From assembly GCF_004364325.1 (NCBI RefSeq), contig NZ_SOCP01000003.1, positions 186,001 to 250,000 of the forward strand: a DNA stretch of 64,000 bases. Direction: 5' to 3'. Numbering within the stretch: position 1 is the first letter of the stretch; every line of letters begins with the position of its first letter. Below, in pieces: positions 9,797-16,465 of the stretch. Under the pieces are notes generated by a model. It searched no databases. It was not told the DNA's origin and was given only the letters and a program-made list of their open reading frames with translations. The translations under genes were made by a program, and so were the position numbers. This DNA is from Actinophytocola oryzae. Its GTDB lineage: Bacteria > Actinomycetota > Actinomycetes > Mycobacteriales > Pseudonocardiaceae.

Positions 9797-10339
9797 GTGA
9801 CCGAGGCACGCTCGTCGTTCGACGAGGAGTTCAGCGCGTACTTCGCGGCACGGGTCCACGTGCTGCGGAACACCGCGCACCTGCTGTGCGGCGACTGGCA
9901 CCGCGCCGAGGACATCACACAGCTCGCCATGCTGCGGCTGTACGTCGCGTGGCCGAGGCTGGCGCGCCGCGACGTCCTCGACGCGTACGCGCGGCGGGTG
10001 GTCGTGCGCACCTTCCTCGCCGAGGACCGGCGCGGGCGCTGGCGGCGCGAGCAGCTGACCGACACCCCACCGGACGTCGCGGCGACGGTCGACGGCGACG
10101 GCACGGAACGGCTGCTGCTGACCCGTGCCCTGGCCGCGGTGCCACCGAGACAGCGAGTGGTGCTCGTGCTGCGGTACTGGAACGACCTGAGCGTCGCGGA
10201 GGTCGCGGCCACACTGCGGTGTTCGGCGGGCACGGTCAAGAGCCAGGCCGCCCGAGGCCTGGCGACACTGAGGCAGCGACTCGGCCCGCACTTCGCCGAG
10301 CTGTCGACCACGAGCGGAGGTGATCCGGATGCCGGATGA
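9797..10339 (+). CDS. SigE-family ECF RNA polymerase sigma factor
   Basis: 180 residues; directs RNA polymerase to a dedicated promoter set. Region 2 is FDEEFSAYFAARVHVLRNTAHLLCGDWHRAEDITQ and onward, with the conserved DITQ of region 2. Region 4 lies around PPRQRVVLVLRYWNDLSVAEVAATL and ends in a helix-turn-helix (CSAGTVKSQAARGLATLR). This matches the short actinobacterial SigE-like group. The GTG at 9797 is the first start consistent with this N-terminus. The next gene begins within its last codons, a layout common for a sigma factor and its membrane-bound regulator. Activation by the upstream kinase is plausible but only inferred from position. Confidence 0.88.
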   Translation: MTEARSSFDEEFSAYFAARVHVLRNTAHLLCGDWHRAEDITQLAMLRLYVAWPRLARRDVLDAYARRVVVRTFLAEDRRGRWRREQLTDTPPDVAATVDGDGTERLLLTRALAAVPPRQRVVLVLRYWNDLSVAEVAATLRCSAGTVKSQAARGLATLRQRLGPHFAELSTTSGGDPDAG

Positions 10340-10775
10340 GGACGTCCGGGCGTTGTTCCACCGCATCGACGACGGACCGCCGGTCGGTATCGACGTGCGG
10401 GAGGTGATGGCCGCCGGCCATAGAACCCGGATCCGACGCACGGCGCTGGCCTTCGCGGGCAGCACGCTCGCGGTCGGGCTCGCCGTGGTGGTCGGCGTGG
10501 TCGCGGGTGGCGCCCGGCCGCCGGCGGTCATCCATCCCGGGATCCCACCCGCGACGACCACCACGAGTCCGACGGTCCTCGATCTGCCCGCCCCGACGGG
10601 CGACTCGCCACTGTCCGGCGACGACGCGCCGCGACCGGACGACCAGTCACCGAGCGGCGCCGACCCGGAGTCGACGGGCGACGGCGCCCCGGTGCCGGGT
10701 GGCGACTCGGCACCGAACGTCGGCGGCAACCCGGCACCCAGCGTCGGTGGCGGTGCCCCGAGGTCAGCGCCCTGA
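10329..10775 (+). CDS. Single-pass membrane protein following the sigma factor; possible anti-sigma or partner
   Basis: 148 residues. Cytoplasmic N-terminus of about 40 residues (MPDEDVRALFHRIDDGP), one TM helix at about 38-61, then a Pro/Gly/Ser/Asp-rich extracellular tail. The ATG at 10329 has GGAGG eight bases upstream; a GTG at 10320 is less well placed. The gene overlaps the sigma factor end by 11 bases, implying coupled translation. A short N-terminal segment before a TM helix fits an anti-sigma arrangement, and similar proteins commonly follow SigE-like factors, but no HxxxCxxC zinc anti-sigma motif is present. Its 3' end overlaps the convergent MFS gene by 12 bases. Confidence 0.65.
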   Translation: MPDEDVRALFHRIDDGPPVGIDVREVMAAGHRTRIRRTALAFAGSTLAVGLAVVVGVVAGGARPPAVIHPGIPPATTTTSPTVLDLPAPTGDSPLSGDDAPRPDDQSPSGADPESTGDGAPVPGGDSAPNVGGNPAPSVGGGAPRSAP

Positions 10776-11930
10776 GGCCACCGGCGTCAGGAGCCGGTAG
10801 CCGCCGAGCAGTGCGACGAGGCACCAGCCGGTGCCGAGCACACTGCACGCGGCGGCCCAGTGCAGGCCCGCACCGTCGATCACGACCCCGACGACGGCCG
10901 ATCCCGCGGAGTTGCCGAACGCGAAGAGCGTGATGAGCCAGGCGAAGGCCTCGGTGGTGGTGCCCCGTGGGGCGAGTTCCCCGATGAGCACGAAGGTGGC
11001 GGTGAGCAGTGGCGCGAGGAACAATCCGGTGATCACCATCAGGAGGGCCATGTAGGGCGGCGAGGGAACGATCGAGAGCAGGGCGTACCCGACGGCGAGG
11101 CCCGCGGCGGCTCCCACGGCCCGCCGGCGGGTGGCGGTGCGCCACTTGACGGCGCCGTAGGTGAGGGCACCGACCAGGGCGCCACCGGCGTTGAGGGCGA
11201 GCAGCATCGGTGCTCCACCGGTCACGTGATGGCGCTCGGCGTAGGAGACGACGAGCACGGTCAGGACACCGATGGCGAACCCGGCCCCGGCGAGCCCGCC
11301 GAGCAGGACAGCGAGGCCCGTGCTGCGCAGGGGCCCGAGCCAGTCCGGCACCCGGGGCTCGGGTCGCCAGGCCCGCACGGGCGAGGCAACGGCGAAGATC
11401 ACCACCCCGAGCACACCGAGCACGGCGGCGGTCCACAGCGCGAACACGGGCGAGACCAGTGCGACGCAGGCCGCCACGACGAGTGGGCCGCAGATGAAGA
11501 CCATCTCCTGGGCGGCGGAGTCGATGGCGTAGGCCCGCTCGAGCCGGTCCTTGCCGACGATGTCCGGCCAGAGGACGCGTAGGCATGGTTCGAGTGGAGG
11601 CGTGGCAGCACCGGCGAGCACGGCCCCGACGATCACGACCACGTCCACGCGAGGCGCGACAGCGACGGCCCCGAACCCGACGGCCGCAACGATCGAGCAG
11701 GGCACGAGCACCCGAACCTGCCCGACCCGATCCACGAGCCGCCCGAGCAACGGTGCCCCGACCGCGGCCGCGATGGCCACGGTCCCGGTGGCGACCCCGA
11801 TGAACCCGAACCCGGCCCCAACCTCCCGCAACGCAAGGGGAACGGCGATGAACGACATGGCGGAGGGAAGCCTGCCGAGCCAGTTGCTGGTGAGCAACCA
11901 GAGGAAGTAGGGGGCACGCAACAGATACAC
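10764..11930 (-). CDS. MFS transporter
   Basis: 388-residue polytopic membrane protein with about twelve hydrophobic segments. The loop between helices 2 and 3 reads GAPLLGRLVDRVGQVRVLV, the classic MFS A motif, so proton-driven export or uptake of a small molecule is expected. The GTG at 11930 is preferred over an upstream ATG at 12074: it starts VYLLRAPYFLWLL directly at helix 1, has AGGGAGA about nine bases upstream, and the longer version would translate through the palindromic repeat. Substrate unknown. Convergent with, and overlapping by 12 bases, the sigma-factor partner. Confidence 0.82.
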   Translation of the reverse strand: MYLLRAPYFLWLLTSNWLGRLPSAMSFIAVPLALREVGAGFGFIGVATGTVAIAAAVGAPLLGRLVDRVGQVRVLVPCSIVAAVGFGAVAVAPRVDVVVIVGAVLAGAATPPLEPCLRVLWPDIVGKDRLERAYAIDSAAQEMVFICGPLVVAACVALVSPVFALWTAAVLGVLGVVIFAVASPVRAWRPEPRVPDWLGPLRSTGLAVLLGGLAGAGFAIGVLTVLVVSYAERHHVTGGAPMLLALNAGGALVGALTYGAVKWRTATRRRAVGAAAGLAVGYALLSIVPSPPYMALLMVITGLFLAPLLTATFVLIGELAPRGTTTEAFAWLITLFAFGNSAGSAVVGVVIDGAGLHWAAACSVLGTGWCLVALLGGYRLLTPVASGR

Positions 11931-11984
11931 GCCCGATGGTCTCCCTTGCGCCGGCACAGTCCGATCTTGGCACAGCCCCACCGC

Positions 11985-12033
11985 ACTGAAGGACTCCTTC
12001 CTAACGCTGGGCGTTAGGAAGGCTCCCTTCAGT
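11985..12033. repeat. Palindromic intergenic repeat, copy A1 (hairpin)
   Basis: Near-perfect inverted repeat: arm ACTGAAGGACTCCTTCC with TAACGC, short GCTGGGC-type centre, then GCGTTAGGAAGG and CCCTTCAGT. Each arm itself contains a smaller palindrome (GAAGG..CCTTC). It lies between the start of the MFS gene and the end of the FHA-like gene. The same element recurs at 30650-30698 and 47563-47619. It could act as a transcription terminator or an RNA-level element; no U-tract follows, as usual in high-GC actinomycetes. Confidence 0.85.
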
Positions 12034-12072
12034 ACGCCGACCGGAACTGATGCCACGCACAACGCCCCACGC

Positions 12073-12212
12073 AACGAAGGACTCCATCAGAACGCCGAAC
12101 GCAACGAAGGCGCCCTTCGGTACGCCCAGCGTTACGAAGGCGCCCTTCAGAACACCCACGTAACGAAGGCGCCCATCAGAACGCCCAACGTTACGAAGGC
12201 GCCCTTCAGTGC
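12073..12212. repeat. Tandem array of about five 29-30-bp units related to the palindromic repeat
   Basis: Units begin at 12073, 12103, 12133, 12162 and 12192 with the shared core ACGAAGGCGCCCTTCAG (the first is ACGAAGGACTCCATCAG) followed by variable AACGCCCAACGT-like spacers. The last unit is partial and ends GTGC. The cores are themselves palindromic (GAAGGCGCCCTTC). The array lies directly downstream of the minus-strand FHA-like gene. Unit length and core match the repeats at 30596-30698. Spacers are near-copies of each other, so this is not CRISPR. Confidence 0.85.
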
Positions 12213-12222
12213 AAGGGGTGGG

Positions 12223-13047
12223 TCAGCTGCGGTGCCTTGCTGCTGCGGCGCGGTTGGCCGCCGCCAGGTCTTGCGCGGTCACCAACCGGACTTCCGCCGC
12301 TCGCCGGGCCACCGCGAAGCGGATGTTCCGCAGGTTCCGACCCGCCTCCGAGCGGAACGGGTCCTCCCGAGGCCCGAACGCCACCGCGGCGACCCGCCGG
12401 ATCGCGTCGTCCACGCGTTGCGTGCGTTCCAGGTTCCACGCGTACCCGTGCCACCCGAGCACCCGCTCGTAGATCTCCCGGTTGGTCGGCGGCCTGGGAT
12501 AGTCGTCGTCACCGGCCAGCCACGGTTCGGCCAGCGCCAGGGCGACGAACCACTCCCGGCCACCCGGCACGAGGCCCGGCGCGTCCTTGGTCGGCGCGGC
12601 GTCCAGGTCCTGCAGTGCGGGCAACGGAATCGGCCTGGTGACCGACGTGTCCATGCGCACCACGTCCACCACCAGCAACAGATCGTCGCCGACCTGCTTG
12701 CCGCGCAACACGAGCAGCTGGTTCTCCCCCTCGTCGAGCTGCACCGTCACCGTGTCGCTCAACACCACCCGCCGCGCGCCCGCCGGTGCGTCGAACAGGC
12801 TCGACAGCTGCGCGGCAGTCCTGCTGTGCCAACGCAACCGTACCGTCTCGTCGCCGACGATCACCTCGCCCAGCAGCCTCGACACATGCGGGGCACACGA
12901 GGGCAGGGGGTACGCGGTGAAGCGCAGCTGGGTCTCGGGCCGGTCGTCCGGCAGCTGCGGCGCACGGCCGATCAACAGCGTCTCGCCGGATCCCAGCACC
13001 ACGGCGGGCGCCTCCGAACCACGCACCGTGACTCGCAGCATCGCCAC
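12223..13047 (-). CDS. FHA-like domain protein with C-terminal winged-helix-like region
   Basis: 274 residues. The N-terminal part (about 8-110) resembles a forkhead-associated phosphothreonine-binding fold: LLIGRAPQ, then CAPHVSRLLGEV in the position of the usual S-x-x-H, then a strand-rich stretch. The C-terminal part (about 195-270) has NREIYERVLGWHGYAWNLERTQ and a basic helical tail, resembling DNA- or protein-binding winged helices attached to FHA domains. The neighbouring upstream gene on the same strand is a Ser/Thr kinase, the natural partner of an FHA reader. Start could be GTG 13047 or the ATG two codons later. The FHA call is by motif and moderately certain. Confidence 0.6.
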   Translation of the reverse strand: MAMLRVTVRGSEAPAVVLGSGETLLIGRAPQLPDDRPETQLRFTAYPLPSCAPHVSRLLGEVIVGDETVRLRWHSRTAAQLSSLFDAPAGARRVVLSDTVTVQLDEGENQLLVLRGKQVGDDLLLVVDVVRMDTSVTRPIPLPALQDLDAAPTKDAPGLVPGGREWFVALALAEPWLAGDDDYPRPPTNREIYERVLGWHGYAWNLERTQRVDDAIRRVAAVAFGPREDPFRSEAGRNLRNIRFAVARRAAEVRLVTAQDLAAANRAAAARHRS

Positions 13048-13085
13048 GGGAGATCAGCCTAGAGCAACCGGCGGGACGGAACGCG

Positions 13086-14573
13086 TCACGGGTCGACGCG
13101 GAAGCTGTCCAGGATCGCGGCCAGGTCCGCCTTGTTCTGCTGCCACAGCTGTTCCGTGGTCCCGGGGTCGACGGTCTGCGCGGCGACGGACAGCAGGTGC
13201 ACGCGCCCGTCCTCGGTGACCACCGCGTGGAGCAGGTCGTGCGGGTCCAGCTGCCCCTCCGGCAGGCTCACGTGGTAGGTGACCTCCAGTTCCGCGCACG
13301 TCATGCCGTCGGGTGCCGTCCTGTCCTCCAGCCGCAGCCGTTCGTAGTTCGAGTACACGTCGAGGGTCGCGAACTCGGTCTCCTCGAACTCGGTGAGGAT
13401 CGACATCGCGTTGCTGGGGCGCTGTTCCCACGTCATCACGTGCGCGATGAGGCTGTTCTCGGAGTTCGCGCTGCTGGTCCAGAACACCTCCGACCCGTCG
13501 GACTCCTTGAGCCAACCCTCCGGCACCGCGACCGAGAACCCGTCGCCGTGGTAGGTCTCGAAGCCGGGTGGCGGCGGCGGGAGCGTCGTCGACCCCCGCG
13601 CGGAGCCGCCGACCGGGGTCGTGCCGGGGAACGCGACCAGCCCGGCCACGGTCGCCGCCGCCAGCACGCACACCGCGACCAGCGCTGCCATCGGCCGCCG
13701 CCCGCGTGGGTGGGGCGGCGGCGGGGGTAACGGCTCGACGTGGTCGGTGACCGACTCCAGCGGCTCCGCGTCCGGCTCGATCATGAGCGCCAGCGCGGCC
13801 GAGGCGGCCGTCGCCGTCGGGCGTTCGCGGGGATCCTTACGCAGCAACGCGTTCAGCAGCGGCCACAGGCGCGGCGCCTGCGGGATCGGCGGCGGCTCGT
13901 AGGTGAGCACGGCCGCGAGCGTCGCCTGCGTGTCCGACCGCTGGAACGGCGAGACCCCGCGCAGTGCGGCACACAGCGTCGCCGCGAGCGACCACAGGTC
14001 GGACGCGGGGGTGGCCGCGCCGCCGTTGACCCGTTCGGGCGCGAGGTACTCCGGCGACCCGAGCACGCCGCCCGCGTCGGTGACGGTCGTGTCGCCGACA
14101 CCCGCCGCGATGCCGAAGTCGGTGAGCACCACCCGGTCGCCGTCGAGCATCACGTTGGCCGGCTTGACATCGCGGTGCACGATCCCGCGCCGGTGCGCGG
14201 CCTCCAGCGCCCGCAGCAGCCGCAACCCCATCGTGGCGACCCGCGTCTCGGGCAGCGAGCCCTCCGACTTCAGCACCTGCGCGAGCGACGGCCCCTCGAC
14301 CAGCTCCATGACGATCAGCGGACTGCTGCCCTCGACGACCACGTCGTGCACGGCGACCACACCGGGATGGCGCAGCCCGGCCGCCGCGCGTGCCTCCCGC
14401 AGCACCCCGCGCGCCGACGCGTCGTCGGCACCCCAGCCGAGGCGAACGTGCAGCTCCTTGACCGCGACGTCCCTGCGCAGCAGCTCGTCGTGCGCCCGCC
14501 ACACGACGCCCATCCCACCCTGGCCGAGCCGCGCGAGGATCCGGTAACGACCACCGACGAGCCTGTCCGCCAT
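13086..14573 (-). CDS. PknB-like membrane Ser/Thr protein kinase
   Basis: 495 residues. Kinase domain about 8-262: GQGGMGVVW glycine loop, Lys39, HRDVKPAN (133-140), DFG (152-154), SPEYLAPE activation-segment end. An acidic/proline-rich juxtamembrane segment precedes one TM helix (294-316). The roughly 175-residue extracellular part (after about 320) has a YHGDGFSVAVPEGW start and no PASTA repeats; it is probably a sensor. It phosphorylates cytoplasmic Ser/Thr targets in response to an unknown external cue. The FHA-like gene lies 38 bases downstream and is a likely reader of its phosphorylation. ATG 14573 places the glycine loop normally. Confidence 0.92.
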   Translation of the reverse strand: MADRLVGGRYRILARLGQGGMGVVWRAHDELLRRDVAVKELHVRLGWGADDASARGVLREARAAAGLRHPGVVAVHDVVVEGSSPLIVMELVEGPSLAQVLKSEGSLPETRVATMGLRLLRALEAAHRRGIVHRDVKPANVMLDGDRVVLTDFGIAAGVGDTTVTDAGGVLGSPEYLAPERVNGGAATPASDLWSLAATLCAALRGVSPFQRSDTQATLAAVLTYEPPPIPQAPRLWPLLNALLRKDPRERPTATAASAALALMIEPDAEPLESVTDHVEPLPPPPPHPRGRRPMAALVAVCVLAAATVAGLVAFPGTTPVGGSARGSTTLPPPPPGFETYHGDGFSVAVPEGWLKESDGSEVFWTSSANSENSLIAHVMTWEQRPSNAMSILTEFEETEFATLDVYSNYERLRLEDRTAPDGMTCAELEVTYHVSLPEGQLDPHDLLHAVVTEDGRVHLLSVAAQTVDPGTTEQLWQQNKADLAAILDSFRVDP

Positions 14574-14621
14574 GGTGAAAACCTACCGAGTAAGCACCCG
14601 ACTACGGCGAGTTTGCCGGAA

Positions 14622-15254
14622 CTATCCGCCGACCCCGTACGCCGCGAGGAAGACGCGCGCACCCTCGTCGGCGAGCTCGTCGAGCTCTGCCACGGTGTAG
14701 GTGGCCGCGTTGCCCATGAAAGCCGTGCGGTTCAACGGGATCGACACCACGAGCCACGTGTACAGCAGCGCGGCGCGTTCCGGGTCGGCCACCTTCAGCA
14801 GGCCGCGTTCGGTCAGCCTGGCGAACGTCTCCGCGAGCAGACCGGTCGTGCGAGCCCAGCTGCGCTCGAAGTACTCGCGGCCGACCTCGGGGAAGCGGTC
14901 GGCCTCGGCCATGACCAGGCGGCGCATCTGGAGCACCTCGGGGTTCATGATCCCGGCGAGCGTGCCGCGTGCGTGCCGCCGCAGCGCTTCGTCGAGGTCG
15001 TCGGCCTCCGCGAGGGCCTCGATGCGTGGCCGGAAGTACTCGTGGCCGCGGTCGACGGTGTCAAGGACGACGGTCGCGAACAGCTGTTCCTTGTCGGCGA
15101 AGTACTGGTAGACGGTCCGCTTCGACGCGCCTGCCTCCGCGGCAACCGCGTCCATGCTGGCGCCGAGGTAGCCGTGGGTGGTGAACACCTTCCGCGCGGC
15201 CGCCACGATCTCCGCGCGCTTGTGTGCCGACCGCTCCTCGCGGCGCCCTGCCAT
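14622..15254 (-). CDS. TetR-family transcriptional regulator
   Basis: 210 residues. Helix-turn-helix in the N-terminal 55 residues: RAEIVAAARKVFTTHGYLGA then MDAVAAEAGASKRTVYQYFADKEQLF, a standard TetR signature. The C-terminal ligand domain has no recognisable specificity. ATG 15254 is chosen because AAGGGGG sits at ribosome-binding distance and the HTH begins at the usual position; the frame is open 49 codons further upstream but would cover the promoter. Divergent from a small membrane protein gene, with two matching palindromes in between, so it probably represses itself and that gene. Confidence 0.9.
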   Translation of the reverse strand: MAGRREERSAHKRAEIVAAARKVFTTHGYLGASMDAVAAEAGASKRTVYQYFADKEQLFATVVLDTVDRGHEYFRPRIEALAEADDLDEALRRHARGTLAGIMNPEVLQMRRLVMAEADRFPEVGREYFERSWARTTGLLAETFARLTERGLLKVADPERAALLYTWLVVSIPLNRTAFMGNAATYTVAELDELADEGARVFLAAYGVGG

Positions 15255-15277
15255 CGGCGAACCCCCTTGACGAATGG

Positions 15278-15325
15278 AAACTAGCCGGTTTAGTTTACCG
15301 ATATGAACACTAGCCAGTATAGTTT
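15278..15325. promoter_or_regulatory. Twin TetR operators between divergent genes
   Basis: Two copies of the same motif: AAACTAGCCGGTTTAGTTT at 15278-15296 and ACACTAGCCAGTATAGTTT at 15307-15325. Both contain ACTA, a 7-base spacer and TAGT as inverted arms; centres are 29 bases apart. They sit 24 to 71 bases upstream of the TetR start (15254) and 37 to 84 bases upstream of the divergent gene start (15362), ideal for co-repression. The region is AT-rich against its surroundings. Confidence 0.75.
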
Positions 15326-15361
15326 TCTCCCGCCGAGTGTAGCGGGCCGGAGTGGACCCCG

Positions 15362-15727
15362 ATGACGGTCTTTCTGGCGATCCTGACCTCGGCGCTCGCA
15401 TCGTTCGTGATCAGCTCGGTGTGGTACGCCGTGCTGGACCGCGAGCGTGCGGTGGGTGGGCGCCCGTCCCCGCTGGTGATCGTCGCCGAGCTTGGCCGAA
15501 GCGCCCTGGTCGCCGGCGCGGTCGTCGGCCTCGCGAAGGCCGTGGGCACGTCGGCGGTCGGACCGTTGCTGCTGCTCGCGCTCGTGCTGTGGGCGGCGTT
15601 CCCGTTCGTGCTGCTGTCGGGCTCCGTGCTGTGGGACAGGGTGCCGGTGGGCACGGCGGCGCGGCACGGCGGAGACTGGCTGGTCAAGCTGCTCGCGGTG
15701 AGCACCATCGTCGGACTGTGGCTGTGA
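15362..15727 (+). CDS. Small four-helix membrane protein, DUF1761-like
   Basis: 121 residues, mostly hydrophobic: helices near 5-24, 42-60, 66-85 and 103-120. The pattern (FVISSVWYAVLDRE near the start, a WDRVP segment before the last helix) resembles DUF1761 proteins, of unknown function. It is divergent from the TetR gene and downstream of its two predicted operators, so it is the likely controlled target. A DUF1801 gene follows after 7 bases and is probably cotranscribed. Confidence 0.75.
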   Translation: MTVFLAILTSALASFVISSVWYAVLDRERAVGGRPSPLVIVAELGRSALVAGAVVGLAKAVGTSAVGPLLLLALVLWAAFPFVLLSGSVLWDRVPVGTAARHGGDWLVKLLAVSTIVGLWL

Positions 15728-15734
15728 GGACACC

Positions 15735-16133
15735 ATGACCTACGAGAAGGACCCGAGGGTCGACGACTACATCGACCGGCTGCCGGACTGGCAGCAGGAG
15801 ATCTGCCACCGGGTGCGCGACATCGTGCACGCCGCCGACCCCGAGGTGGCGGAGACCATCAAACGGACGGTCCAGCCGTACTTCGTGCTGCGGGGCAACG
15901 TCTGCGCGCTGCTGGCCGCGAAGACGCACGTGAACGTGTTCCTCTACGACGGCGGCATCGTGCCCGACCCCGAGGGCATCATCACGGGCGGCCACGAGAA
16001 CAAGACCGCCCGGATGATCTCCTACCACGAGGGTGAGCCGATCAACGCGCCCGCGCTCACCGAGCTGTTCCGGCACATCATCGCCAACAACCGGGCAGGC
16101 GGCTGGCGCAAGGTGAAGGCCGCTAGAGGCTGA
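15735..16133 (+). CDS. DUF1801 (YdhG-like) protein
   Basis: 132-residue soluble protein with the DUF1801 pattern: YIDRLPDWQQEICHRVRDIV near the N-terminus, TIKRTVQPYF, a central NVFLYDGG strand and TARMISYHEGEPIN near the C-terminus. The family is widespread with no firmly established biochemical role; structures resemble iron- or ligand-binding folds. It sits 7 bases after the membrane protein gene, so it probably belongs to the TetR-controlled unit. Its stop lies 11 bases inside the convergent YggT gene. Confidence 0.82.
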   Translation: MTYEKDPRVDDYIDRLPDWQQEICHRVRDIVHAADPEVAETIKRTVQPYFVLRGNVCALLAAKTHVNVFLYDGGIVPDPEGIITGGHENKTARMISYHEGEPINAPALTELFRHIIANNRAGGWRKVKAARG

Positions 16134-16398
16134 ACGCGATCTGCCGGAGTATCACCGCCAGGATGAACACGATGGTGAACGCGAGGTCGATCGCGAACCC
16201 ACCCGCCCGCATCGGCGGCAACCGCCGACGCACCGGCGCGACGGCCGGCTCGGTCACGGCGTGGGTGAACGTTCTCGCCCGTCGCGTCCAGTAGGGCCCT
16301 CTGCCAAGCACGACGACCCAGTCCAGGATCATCCTCGCGATCATCACCAGCACGAACAGGGTCAGCAACGACCCCAGCAACACCCCGAGAACACTCAT
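16123..16398 (-). CDS. YggT family membrane protein
   Basis: 91 residues. Two hydrophobic helices (about 4-25 and 68-88) flank a basic loop with TEPAVAPVRRRLPP, the hallmark of YggT. In actinobacteria a yggT copy usually sits in the division cluster near sepF; this one is isolated and likely a paralog. ATG 16398 is chosen because GGAGGT lies seven bases upstream; the GTG three codons earlier overlaps that site. Role in osmotic tolerance or membrane organisation is known only loosely for the family. Confidence 0.85.
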   Translation of the reverse strand: MSVLGVLLGSLLTLFVLVMIARMILDWVVVLGRGPYWTRRARTFTHAVTEPAVAPVRRRLPPMRAGGFAIDLAFTIVFILAVILRQIAFSL

Positions 16399-16465
16399 GA
16401 CGACCACCTCCGTTGCCAGGACAACGCACGGAGGATGGTGAAAAGTGTCCAGTTGGTCCGAGTTC

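Noticed and set aside
12073-12212. Possible CRISPR array
   Set aside because: Units are 29-30 bases with no unique spacers; the intervening bases are near-copies of each other, and no cas genes are nearby.
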